NCBI GenBank assembly: GCA_016800925.1
Contig: JABCPU010000364.1
Location: forward strand, 1-64,000
Length of the DNA stretch: 64,000 nt
Direction of reading: 5' to 3'
Source of the DNA: Suillus spraguei
Taxonomy: Eukaryota; Basidiomycota; Agaricomycetes; Boletales; Suillaceae
The first letter of the stretch is position 1. Each line of letters begins with the position of its first letter. The notes beneath the pieces are model-generated. The model was not told where the DNA came from. It saw only the letters and a list, made by a program, of their open reading frames with translations, and made no database searches. The position numbers and the translations under genes are program-made. Shown piece after piece: positions 46,901-57,402 of the stretch.

Positions 46901-47845
46901 GCGAGTGTGTGGCCGGTAACCTTAATGCTAAGGATTGGCATGACGAGGCTTTGAAAGTTGTAGAGACCACTATGGAAGCCTACTGGAAAACTTGTCCCTC
47001 CTCTACTGCTATCACGCATCCATTAGCGACTGCATCGGTTGCCAGTACTTCCATGACCCCCTCTCATGATACAACCATGGTGGAATCTGCATTTGACCGA
47101 CATCGCTGCTTGCTTCTTGAACAGGCAACACTGGACCATGATGCCGGCTGGGCGGCAGAACTCCAGAGGTACCTCAAGGACATGCCTGATGTTTTGAAAA
47201 GCACGGATATAATTGACTGGTGGTCAGTAAGCATATTCACACTTATATTTGTGTATTTGGCTAATTAGTTCATTTAGAAACATTATTCTATGTATCCTAC
47301 GCTTGCAAGAATTGCTATGGACATCTGTGCAATTACCGCATCATCTGTACCCTGCAAACAACTTTTTTCAGGTGGTGCAGAGACCAACACTGACCATCGT
47401 TCCCATCTTGGTGCTGAACACTTCAAACAATTACAGATGCTCAAATTCTCATGGCACAAGTCTCTTGCTGACTCTGCTCAAGAAAACTCAGGTATTGTTG
47501 AGGAAGTTTTGCTAGATGAGTACAAAAATTTCCTTCTTGTGGATGAGGGCATGGTGCAGTGGGAGAACGAAGCTGGCAAAGTCAAGACCATTTTGTAGTA
47601 GTCTGTACTATCCAAGTCATGTTCATTTGCATAGGTCAATATTTGTGTTTCATGCAACCGGTCCTGGTATAGACTGGTTGCGGTCGACTTTCCATCAGTC
47701 TGATGTTAGAGGTCAAATGAGGCAACTGGCAACCACAAAATGTCAAATTAAGGGAAACCGAGACCAAAAATTCAGTCTTAAAAAGTTGCGGTATGGTTCG
47801 GTCTGCAGTCTTTGACCAGTTGCGCAACCGGACTTTTAAACCCCA
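43951..47845 (+). mobile_element. hAT element 2
   Basis: 3,895 bp bounded by TAGGGTTTAAAAGTCCAGTT at the left and, reverse-complemented, TGGGGTTTAAAAGTCCGGTT at the right (18 of 20 agree). It codes for a transposase on the plus strand. The flanks do not match: copia sequence on the left, gypsy gag on the right, so no 8-base duplication is visible. Confidence 0.7.
44281..47598 (+). pseudogene. hAT transposase, mutated
   Basis: Exons in order: a charged N-terminus (MSNQGNIWKSSCKRTIT), a BED-like part (MAKFIGIEGVVDTKRRCW), SSCHQHICGHYKFYQAKCKE, LPSTHDITTYIHNAFIKLIE, ASFLGLTTHWIEVKKNK-stop, HSGVNLGRYIVGLCERVGI, VTADNTSNNDTTCDKIEHVL, LPCLAHVLNLAIVTIMSV, ITTIWRSGLTKHIPWSAF, and the dimerisation domain (YPTLARIAMDICAITASSVP, ETNTDHRSHLGAEHFKQLQM). 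Stops lie at 45607-45609 (TGG to TGA) and 46063-46065 (expected CGA). Several cysteines stand where arginine is expected, consistent with C-to-T change. Not functional. Confidence 0.85.
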
Positions 47846-48924
47846 AGTGTGACACAGAGCTTCATGGTTTGGTTGAATGATGTAAGTGCGATGCTGGTTT
47901 TAAAGAGGCTGGTGAGGAGACCTTGATTCAGTCTGTTGATAAAGAACTGTTTCTGGGATGAATCATTGGTGACATCTGCCTGTCAGGAGAGGGCTTGGAA
48001 ATCTGTGATGTATGTTTGGAGATCTCTGCTTTGCTTAAGCTTGCAGAGCTTGGCCATGGCAGTCCCTTCTGGGTCAACGGCTTTGAAATTGTCATTAAAC
48101 TCTTTAAGGAAGTTGGCCCACATTCCATATGATAAGATTATAGCCAGAGTATAGGGGGAAAGAATCTGGAGGGCTTCCAGATGAGTTTCCAATGAAGTTT
48201 CTGAAAGGAATCCGAAGGATTTCTGGAGGAGGTTTCTGAGATGTTTTCTAGAGGTATTCCAGAAATAGGGGTTCTGGAAGAGCAGACTAAGATAGAAACC
48301 GGAAAGTAATTGGAAATCCAGATTATAGGAGTAGAGTAATTTCGGTACAGAATAGATTTCTTATTTCAACACTTTAACTTGTAGTTTACATGTTGTTCTT
48401 ATACTAAATATGTATGGAGTATCTCCGTCATCATCTCCAATGATATGATGGAGTCTGGAGTAAGTAGCTGTACACTATGCTATCATTACTATGGATGAGT
48501 GCTAGTCTACTCTGCTACTTGACAGGTAGTCTGGTGATTTAAGAGGAGTAACCTAATCCAGATGACAGGTCACATGACCAGAAATACTTCCGGATATCAT
48601 TTCCAGATATCTCTATCTTCTTCTGGATAGGGGCTATCGGACGCAGATTCTAACACCATATCCAATAGTTACACCAGAGGTGTTCTTGTTGGTGGGGTCC
48701 TGGGCACTTTTTAAGAACCCTTGTGCCCAACTACCAGTGTTCCTGTTATTCATAAATGAGGTAACAAAAATGATCTTCGACTTGTCCATCGTATAGGTCT
48801 GGTCATTCAGATCAAGATACGCTTTGCATGTGATGAGAAAGTGCTCGGCCTTGTCTCTGTCACCATCAAAGTTAGGAGGATGTGTGATCTTGATTTCAGT
48901 GGGTTTCTGTGTAGACGTGGACAT
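47846..48924 (-). pseudogene. Family A-like gypsy gag, truncated and split
   Basis: Minus-strand gag starting at ATG 48924 (MSTSTQKPTEIKITHPPNFD), with SKIIFVTSFMNNRNTGSW, then TIGYG at about 48665 where a solo LTR (48130-48655) breaks it. It resumes MWANFLKEFNDNFKAVDPEG, RDLQTYITDFQALS, and stops at hAT element 2. The alignment to family A gag is clear (compare VGYGTMVDFMKSF..PVD, GDLHTY.ADFEALAAKA), but divergence is much greater than between the other two copies. Confidence 0.8.
48130..48655. repeat. Solo LTR of another family, inside gag
   Basis: 526 bp, starting TGATAAGATT and ending TTCTAACA, flanked by CCATA at 48125-48129 and 48656-48660. Unlike family A; TGTTAGAA on the minus strand suggests copia type. 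Orientation unknown. Confidence 0.8.
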
Positions 48925-49031
48925 GATGTTTTCTTTGCTACAATGCCTCTAGTCCAAGTTGTTGTTACTATGCAAGGGCTTCATCAATTCAGATCGAGGG
49001 TCTATGCTCACAGATGTGCATGTTCAGTAAG

Positions 49032-49043
49032 ACTTTAATCTTT
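49032..49043 (-). promoter_or_regulatory. Self-complementary primer-binding site, old copy
   Basis: The minus strand next to the LTR reads AAAGATTAAAGT, identical to the other two copies in spite of strong divergence elsewhere. Confidence 0.75.
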
Positions 49044-50327
49044 TGTTACGAACTGGGGTGGCATCACCAGCAACAGTGAGAAAACACAGACAGTCTGCTG
49101 GGAAGTTCTACAATGCTCAAAAGAGAGCAAGGTCTGAAAGTACAAGGAAGAATTCCAAGTACAATCAAAGGTTCAGTCTGTGAGTTGCAACTTCAAGACA
49201 AGGTAGAATAGAGACTAAGACTAAGGAGTGCTTAGACTTAGAGATGATTCAGATGACTAAAGGTTGGAGGTCTTTAGCGAAGGAGATTCCAGGTAAATGT
49301 CATATGCCATACTTCTGATCCCAGATACGACCATATCCAATCAGATCCGATCGATTCTATTTCTGTCCAGTCCACAGATCCTGTCTGGATCGCTCATCTG
49401 AATGTGCTCACTTCTCACACTCTATCTCCCTTGTGTATATCTGCGTCTATCTCCTTTCATCACTCATCCTGTTTCTGGTACTCCGGCTGTGTATAATTCC
49501 GTCCTGTGTCACTGATCCGTTACCTGTGTTTCATTTCCGATTTGTGCTTACTGATCCACTGCGCATTAACTAATAGACTTCTGTTACACTTCGTACATAG
49601 CCCACGGTCCCGGACTTGTTGATTATCTGTCTTAGATACTTACAGTATATAAACCACTTGTAGATCTCCGTAGAACCTTAGTTCAAATATCATCTTAGAT
49701 TCTGCTCATTCTGCTTCCTCCGGACTTGAGTCACTTTCTGCTCTAAGTCATCTTCTGAGACTTGAGATTGATTCCTATAGTCTATATCTCCAACTCTATC
49801 TTCGGATAGTCTATCTCTGTTAGTTTCTAGTTAGGAACTCGTTCCGAAGCTAGTCTTAATCCTCGTTCTATTCCTACATTCCGGATAACCTTCGGATGTA
49901 TCATATCCAATACCCTTGGACGTCCAGATCCGTCATGCAACTCCTTCCGGATCTTCGGACATATAACTTCTCCCTGAAAATAGGGGCATTACTTGGGAAA
50001 GGGGCACAGTGCACGAACTGAGGCCAAAGCCCTTCGGATCTCTCTACCTTTGAGTACAGTCTTAACAGTAAAACCCAGTAGATTAAAGTAAGGAATCTAC
50101 TACAAGTACACTGTGTTTATATACGTAGATATAAACGCACAGACCAAGCAACCATGGGAAAGTAACTGCATATCCTAACAAGGAAGGCATATATAGTACG
50201 AGCATGTTGAGACACATGAGTCATAGGTCTAGCACATGTGAATATTAGATCAGTTACAAGACAAGTAAATGAGTCATGATGTATGAATGAATAGGGAAAA
50301 TGAATAGGGGCACATATGATTGTAACA
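49044..50327 (-). repeat. Family A 5' LTR, interrupted
   Basis: Starts TGTTACGAACTG and ends ATTGTAACA in plus-strand reading, about 509 bp once the nested LTR at 49298-50067 and its duplicated GTAAA are removed. It belongs to the gag at 47846-48924; the rest of the element is missing. Confidence 0.85.
49298..50067. repeat. Solo LTR nested inside the family A LTR
   Basis: 770 bp, TGTCATATGCC...GTCTTAACA, with GTAAA duplicated at 49293-49297 and 50068-50072. Removing it rejoins the LTR phrase CCAGGTAAAACCCAGTA. Rich in ATATCC/GGATAT and TCCGGA words; it resembles the solo LTR at 48130 in composition but I did not establish that they are the same family. Confidence 0.8.
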
Positions 50328-50350
50328 CCATCAACAACAACATCAAGACC

Positions 50351-51144
50351 TCACCTTCTTTCTCCGTGTGTGTATTGACAGTGCGAGTAAGTTACTTTTC
50401 CCTTTCCCTTACATTCAAAGGATGCCATGATTGACCCATTCTTTAGGATACCTCTGACGATTTTTGTTTGCACTTCATCCACATCTCTGGCATTGTCAGC
50501 AGCATTGAGTGTATCTTCCCCCCACCAAGATTTGACATGTTTGTGCATGTTCCCTGTCAATCAGGCATCCTTTTTGTCCAAGAACCATTGGATTGTGGCC
50601 TTACACCCTTTTGCATGGCACTTAAATTTGTGTGCACGTTGACCACCAACTTCAGTAATGTGGGGAGTTGAGTCAAAGAATGCATAAACAGGTGATACCC
50701 ATTGTTTCATGAGCCTCTCTGTTGCTAATTAGCAGTGCTCTGTTTGTATAGCAGAAACATACTTCACTTGTCCTTGGCACTCTCTGGACCTGAAGCCTCA
50801 TTACCAGCCTTGTCTCTACTTTTCTCGCTCTCGTCATCAATGACAATGGCATTGTCATACAACACTTCTTCCTCTTCCTCAGTGCAAACAATGGCATGGC
50901 AAATTTCACGAGGCTCTGCTGCTGTTCCCACATCAGGTGGAGGTGAAGAGGCCTCAGCAACTGGCCTATCTTTGGATGTACCAGTGACCGGTCTATCTTT
51001 GGATGTACCAATGACCAGTCTATCTTTGGATATATCAGTGGGAGGGTTTTGTTTTGCCTTCTTCGAGTTGTTGGAGACCGTACTTGTGCCCTTTGCATCA
51101 ATCTTGCGCTTCTTTGATGGGCTGCTAGCTTCAAGTCTCTTCAA
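50351..51144 (-). pseudogene. hAT transposase N-terminal remnant
   Basis: A first exon MKRLEASSPSKKRKIDAKGT with a tandem repeat of TSKDRPV-like units and an acidic stretch, then a BED-finger part: RAHKFKCHAKGCKATIQWFL, a stop, TGNMHKHVKSWWGEDTLNAA, and FECKGKGKVTYSHCQYTHGE, where arginine would be expected at two of the cysteines. Ends near the family A LTR at 50327; the catalytic part is missing. Confidence 0.65.
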
Positions 51145-51440
51145 GCACCACTTTGGCCTTGTCCATGAGCTTTGTGACCTGTCTTGCAGCTGCAGTGAAT
51201 ATGTTTGGTTGCATGGTTGGATGTGAGGTAGGAGTCTAGGACAGGTATGCTAGATTTTTCGACAGTTGTGGCTTCTTTAGGATTTTGTTTTGGCATAGGT
51301 ACTAGTACATATGTAGCAGAGTTCTCAATTATGTAGCAATATATCATGTTTGGATGGTCTAACCTGTGTGTGGGTATGGGTAAGGGTATGGGTGCCCTGA
51401 AAGGCAACCCCCACCCATACCCCAGGTGTACCTTTACCTG

Positions 51441-52486
51441 TTTTTTTTTTTTTTTGAATCCTTGTTTATTGTCCGTTGGGGCTAAGCCCTATGTTGGACA
51501 TCTCCTACATGTATGTACCTTGGTATTTACTCTATATATCTTGTCTTGGTAGCATCTTGACAATGGTTCCGGCGTGGGCGGGAACTGTGATGCCTGTGAG
51601 GAGGCAAGCGGTTATGTTTGGGTTTGGTTTCGTTCTATTATTCTCTCCTTTCCTCTTTTTCCTTGGGGGGGGGGTAACATCTCCGAAAGTCTGCTCGAAG
51701 CATCTTGTACGTGCGATGTATTTCAGGGTCGCTCTCATTCCTTGAGTATCATTGAGCAAGTGCTTGATATTGTATTTGCACGGGCCTACTTCGAGACGCA
51801 TGGCGTCTCTCTGTCTGGTGAAGGTGGGGCATACTAGTAGGAAATGATGTACTGTTTCCTCATGTGCGTTGCAGTTTTCGCACTTGGCTGATTGGCTCTT
51901 CGATATCTGGTGTAGGTGTTTGTTGAGCGCTATATGACCCGTTCTGAGCTGAAAGAGAAGTGAGCTGTGCTTCCTTGGTAACGATGCGGTTTTTGTGGCA
52001 AATTTGTTGGAAGGAGCTGACTGGTCTATGGTGCGCAGGGCGGTGAACCTTGGTGAGTTGTTTGCTATTTCCGTCGCCTCGTCCTTTATTCTGCAGTGGT
52101 ATGTCTGTTTGATCGCTGACTTACTACGTGGCAGTTCCTTGGTTTCACCGTGTTTTGTTAGCAAGGATTTCGGGAGTTCATTCGTTCCCGATGATTTTCC
52201 TCTTGCTGCCTCTTTCACCTGCTCATCCGCTGCTTCATTGCCCGGGATGCCCTTATGCCCTGGCGTCCACCTGATGATGAGTTTCCTTCCATCGTTGGCT
52301 GGGATGACCCTGCGTAGGTCGTCGTGGAACATGTCCATCAGGTAGTGTCCCGGTTGTGAACGGAAGGCTGATGTTGCGCGGATGGCTGCCTGATTGTCTA
52401 CCCCCAGTGACATGGTACCCCCCCTTTCTCCTCCCTCTTCTTTTAGAAGCTGAACCACCAGAATCATTCCCACAAGCTCTCCTTCA
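51441..52486 (-). mobile_element. 5'-truncated LINE (Tad-like) insertion
   Basis: 1,046 bp on the minus strand ending in a poly(A) tail (T run at 51441-51455 on the plus strand). A 12-base target duplication, TACCTTTACCTG, is at 51429-51440 and 52487-52498. Truncation at the 5' side and a long duplication are typical of target-primed insertion. Confidence 0.9.
51532..52473 (-). CDS. LINE ORF2 C-terminus: RNase H and zinc motif
   Basis: About 313 open residues. RNase H motifs MSLGVDNQAAIRATSAF and IRWTPGHKGIPGNEAADEQV, then GHIALNKHLHQIS and a zinc-binding CENCNAHEETVHHFLLVC, then a basic tail ending PRQDI. RNase H downstream of the reverse transcriptase is typical of Tad1/I-type LINEs; the endonuclease and reverse transcriptase are missing through truncation. 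The frame is uninterrupted, so the insertion is probably young. Confidence 0.85.
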   Translation of the reverse strand: MGMILVVQLLKEEGGERGGTMSLGVDNQAAIRATSAFRSQPGHYLMDMFHDDLRRVIPANDGRKLIIRWTPGHKGIPGNEAADEQVKEAARGKSSGTNELPKSLLTKHGETKELPRSKSAIKQTYHCRIKDEATEIANNSPRFTALRTIDQSAPSNKFATKTASLPRKHSSLLFQLRTGHIALNKHLHQISKSQSAKCENCNAHEETVHHFLLVCPTFTRQRDAMRLEVGPCKYNIKHLLNDTQGMRATLKYIARTRCFEQTFGDVTPPPRKKRKGENNRTKPNPNITACLLTGITVPAHAGTIVKMLPRQDI

Positions 52487-52499
52487 TACCTTTACCTGT

Positions 52500-53041
52500 G
52501 ACCTGTACGGGTTACCCATACCAATGCAGTTGCCTACACATGGCCAATATCACCACATCATGTGGGTTTTCCCTCAATGGGATTGAAAATCAAGCTATTC
52601 ATAGTTTCATGAATGCATTTTTCCCCTTTGCAAATCCAATCTCAAGTTATCAACTCTCCAATCACATCATTCCATGTGAAGTTGAAAGGTACCGGCAAGC
52701 TGCCAAAAACCACTGTCATGGAGTCAATGCAACACTCCAGATGGATGGATGGACTGGTGTAAATTTTTGTTACCTGCTGGCATTCATGATTACAACAGCA
52801 AATTGACAGGCAAGACTACTTTACACTGTATTGAATTTACCTATACTAATGATTCAAAAAAATTAGGTCCACACTATTCAAGTAGTGGATGTATCTGCCC
52901 AGCATAAAACTTCCCAACACCTCAGGGTTCTCACCATTAGTGTCATTGAAGAAGTTCAGCTAATCTGGAAGACAAATATTGTCGCTGTTACATCCACCTA
53001 TAATTCCCACAATACAGACTTAGTAAAGCGGCCCTATGTGA
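52500..53041 (+). pseudogene. hAT transposase fragment
   Basis: Reads AIHSFMNAFFPFANPISSYQ, EVERYRQAAKNHCHGVNATL, QMDGWTGVNF (first catalytic Asp region), an intron at about 52808-52867, then HTIQVVDVSAQHKTSQHLRV and WKTNIVAVTS..DLVKRPYV. The LINE lies on its 5' side and the KDZ element begins just after KRPYVT, so it is cut on both sides. Confidence 0.75.
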
Positions 53042-53200
53042 CGTGTAGCGCCGCTTAATTAAGCATTGTATGTGCTTGTATGGAGCACCGCCGGTGCACA
53101 CCAGCGGTTTTACCTTGCAAGCACTACCAACACCTACGGCTATATTGGGCATGTTTGTCGCACACCCGTTTTGGGTAATACCCTTCGTTCGTTACTTCTC

Positions 53201-56200
53201 ATGACCTCCAAACAGAGGCTGCTCACTGTCTACCACGCTCCACCTCACATCAAGCCCACGAAAGCCTGTCTACCACGCTCCACCTCACATCAAGCCCACG
53301 AAATCCTGTCTACGCATGACTCACGGCGCCGTAGGAGGAGTCTCTAGAAAGTGTGTGGTCCAAGTTGGAGGCAAAAAGACAACTTTGCGCGCAGGAGGTA
53401 TCCGACGACGAGAACAGGATGCTCGTGAGCTCCGGTCAGCACTTTTAAAAAGTGAGTTTGACGTATGTTCCTATTCAATTTGTGTTGACAGAATTGCAGA
53501 GATCCCTCTACGAGAATGAGAACGCCTCCTGCAATCTGAACTAGCTTCTCAAGCTATTGCGAGCAATGATGCTGACTTTGGAATGGATCTCGATGCTGTC
53601 CTTCCTCCTCCTGGGGAAGAAGCCCATGCTCTCAGCCATGCAGGAGAAGAGATGTCGCTGTACCAGGAGCTTGACCAGCTCACAAATGACCACAGAAAGT
53701 AAGTCGTTACATCGATATTTGGTGTGAAGCTATCATGACAGATGGTCTTTGTGTAGACGCTCTGACTTGCGAGACCGAAGTCAGCGTATTCATGACGAAG
53801 TTTACTCATGGTTAGACCAATATGATGCATTGTCGGAAGCCCTTCTAGCCTACCTTCATGATGATCTACAGCCACCCGTCTATGATCCTAACGAACTGGA
53901 TACATTCTCTATCGAGGTTGTCGACATTTTCTGTGAGTGTATTTGTCCACGACGATCTAGCTTTGTCTCACATAACTGTATAGCTCGTGAAGTTCGTACT
54001 TTCAAACACGAGTCACCCCATCTCAATGTCACCTTGATGCGCTATGGTTGCATTGGCTGTGCTGCCATACGTCCAAGCATCACGATTACCGTCCGAACAC
54101 TGGCTGTGTACCGGCAAACACACCATGTGTGTCCGCGCCTCAGTATCCACGCTGAGGCCAAAAAGATATGTCATCTACATAACGTGAGTCACTGCTTCCT
54201 ACATTACTATATATTCATTTGTAATTCAGGTTTCTTATCACCGCTATCTGGCAACCCAATACCGCATCGCATATGACGTCTATCTCGAGGTATTACGGCG
54301 CATTGACATAAAGATTAATACCCACCTTGGACACGATGCTCCACACTGGCGCATGCGCAACTCTTGCCCCGCCTGTCAATACCAGCTCCAAGATGAACCT
54401 GCATTGAAATTTTCCGTCCTTTGTTCTTTTGATGGTAATAATTCTGCAAAGCTCGTTGATCCCGTTATTCGCAGAGGCAACGAACGCCCTGATCCACGAT
54501 CTGGTCTCAGTTCCATATGGCTCACGGAGGAATATGTTGATGGCTTCAAAGATGAAGTCCAGAGTGCCCGTACACATCAAGCCAAGGACAATAACCGGAA
54601 ACATATCCAGGACCCCGATGACCCATGGGTAGATGAACTTGACTCAACTGATGCAGAACCGAGTAGTGTCTGTGTTGACCGCTGGCGTAATGCGGCGCCA
54701 GAGTCGCGTAAGAAAATGTTCGAGATTTTTAAGAAGTCCGGTGTTACAATCGTACGTGCCCCTATTCATTTTCTCTTTGTTCCCTTACTTGTACATTATG
54801 TCACGTGACTCTGACTCATATGCTCAACGCATCTGTACTATAGTTGCCTTCCTTCTTGGGATACGCACTTACATTCTCACGTCTCTCTTGGTCTGTGCGC
54901 ACATATTGGCCTATTTAAGCACAGTGTACTTGTAGTAGATTCCTTACTTTAATCTTACTGGGTTTTACCTGAAATCTCCTTCGCTTAGGTCTCCAACCTA
55001 AGTCGTCTCTAAGTCTAAGCACTCCTTAGCCTTAGTCTCTATTCTCGCGGATACCTCTTAGACTTGACTTTGAGGCTGAACCCTTGATCGTACTCGGAAC
55101 GCGTTCCTTGTACTTTCACCTTGTCCTCTTCTGGACATTGTAAGAACTCCCAGCAGACCATCTGTGTCTTTTCACTGTCGCTGGTGACGCCACCCCAGTT
55201 CGTAACATCCGGCATATTCATCACCGTTTGTTGGCATGGATTTCTGCTTACCATCTGTGATATGGTACGAAGTGGAGAACTGTTAGCCAATGTTTCTCTC
55301 ACTCGCACCGGCCTGCTACTGACCTCCTGTACTAGTATGAAGTACCCTATTGCCAGCTTAAAGAAGCTAATGGATGTCTTGGGGCCGAATATTCTTTACG
55401 GTTACAACATCAAGTGCGCATTTGAGAAAATCATCCTTCGAAGCTCCTTAGCCGATGACGTCAAGCGGTTGAATATTCAAGGTGTTGTTCCCACATTTCA
55501 CGGACACGCACACAACCGACTATGTCAAGTACAACACCATTCAAAGTACATGGTAGGCGCTGGAAAGGAGGATTTTGAGACATGCGAGCACGTGTTTTCA
55601 GAATCTAATGCCCTAGCTGCACAGACACGCAATGCCACGGAGTTCCACCGCCACCAGGCACTAGATGAACACTTTTGATTTGCTGATATGGATAAGTATG
55701 CTGGGTTATGTACGTATTATGACTTCACCCGTACATGAATCTGACTATTTATTTAGCAAATTTCATTCATCAGAATTATGTTCAAGCTCTCTCGATCATC
55801 AACGCCTCTACAATCTTCCTTTCGAATTTTCACGATTCAACACCCGACGTTGATTTTGCAGCTGACTTAGAGGATGAGCGTGCTTGTTTGCAAACCCTCG
55901 CACGTAAGAAGGATGAAACTTCTGTTGAAGTGGATTACGTGAAGGCTCTCATTGATTTGGAAGACGCGCAGTAAGTCCGACATCATTTTTATAAATTTTA
56001 ACATCATTTAATCTATCTAGGGCTGCATATGACACCGCTCAGACAGAGTTCAATAAGCTCGATTTGAGACTCGATGTGTCAGCAAAGGACGCCGGACACG
56101 TACGTCGACGACACATGAATGCTACAACCAAGTTAGATCAGAAACTCGAGATTGTGGAGGACTATGAACGGCAGATGGCGCTTGAGACATGTTGGCACCC

Positions 56201-56989
56201 CGATCATCCAGAACGACTCAAGGCGCAGTCTCGAATTACGCACCGGCTATATCACAAGGCAGTAAGTGATGTTGAACGCCTTGTGGTAATGAGGCTTCTC
56301 GAGCTTACGAAAATGCAAATGAACGGTCTTGGTAATGTTTTCCTATCGTTTCCGATTTTGTATTGACATGTATGCTTCCAGGTTACAAATTGCGCACTCA
56401 GATCTCCACCGCTCTCAAAACTCATGCAACCGCGATCCGAAATGCCATCCAGCGCTACAACAAGTATGCGGCTCTTCTTAATCCGCCACGAGCCCCACTT
56501 CAATGGGAGCAGATTGTTGAATACTCATTTCTTGCGGAGTTTGACTTACTGCGAGACAGCGACAGCAATATTCAGGCCAAACGATGGGCGAGTCCCGCTT
56601 ATCACAATGCATCAGCTCAATATTTTGAGTTGCAGCGTGCCAAGGAGGAAGTTCGGCACTTGGATGTGGAGATCGGCTGTTTACTGACCAAGATTCGCGA
56701 TGATAGATTGAAATATCCTGCCGCCATCAAGAAACTAGAGGAATCTAACCCCTTCCTCGCAGGGGAACTGACTCGGCGTTGGCAGTATTTAAATTCTGTC
56801 AATGCCCGTCATTTGTGGCACATTCGGAAAACTTGCTCTTTGCCAGGCTATAGTGGCCCTGTCCGTGCAGGCCTTCGACTAGGCCATGTGCAGCCAGATG
56901 ACTTTACAATCCCCTATGCTTTAGAGGTGGAGTTGCAGAATGCAGTAGAGAGTGACGAGGAATGTGGTGACACAGATGAGCTCGAGTAA
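53201..56989 (+). pseudogene. KDZ transposase, disrupted
   Basis: Multi-exon gene of the Kyakuja-Dileera-Zisupton family. N-terminus MTSKQRLLTVYHAPPH, a cysteine cluster (MRYGCIGCAAIRPSITITVR, SIHAEAKKICHLHN), VSYHRYLATQYRIAYDVYLE, NSCPACQYQL, FDGNNSAKL, [solo LTR], FITVCWHGFLLTICDMVRSG, ILYGYNIKCAFEKII, FHGHAHNRLCQVQHH and EDFETCEHVFSESNALAAQT, then long helical segments to LRLGHVQPDDFTIPYALEVE and stop at 56987-56989. Three lesions: a 40-base tandem duplication (53226-53305) that shifts the N-terminal frame, the LTR at 54742-55207, and TGA at 55676-55678 after LDEHF. Introns are otherwise clean. Confidence 0.85.
54742..55207 (+). repeat. Solo LTR, family A, inside KDZ
   Basis: 466 bp, TGTTACAATCG...TTCGTAACA, with TCCGG at 54737-54741 and 55208-55212. 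Removing it and one TCCGG joins KKSG to IFITVCWHG in frame. Confidence 0.95.
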
Positions 56990-57402
56990 GTGCAGGATTA
57001 CATTGATTCACTCGATCATCACATTACGGACACCAGTATTCACGAGTAGCACAGTTAGCATTTTTTATGAGTAGTAGATCCCTGTGGAATGCAGTTTTTG
57101 ATGTTGCACAACTTATCAGCGAGCGAGAAATCTCTGAAATAATGACAATGGAAGCATAATGCTGAAGCCACTGGATATACATGAAATCAAAAGCTGCTAC
57201 AGACGGGAAACTATGCAGCCATGAGCTATAGTAATTGTAGTGTTGCACAGACTGCACGAATTGAAAGTTATCAGTAGTTAAATTGGATCGCACCGCAGTG
57301 AAGTGAGATGTAATCAGCTGCACGATTAACACGAGTGACAATTCACACCTGATTCGCACACTGCAATAGGTGACACCACATCTCTCCAGTTCCTGCTCAC
57401 AC

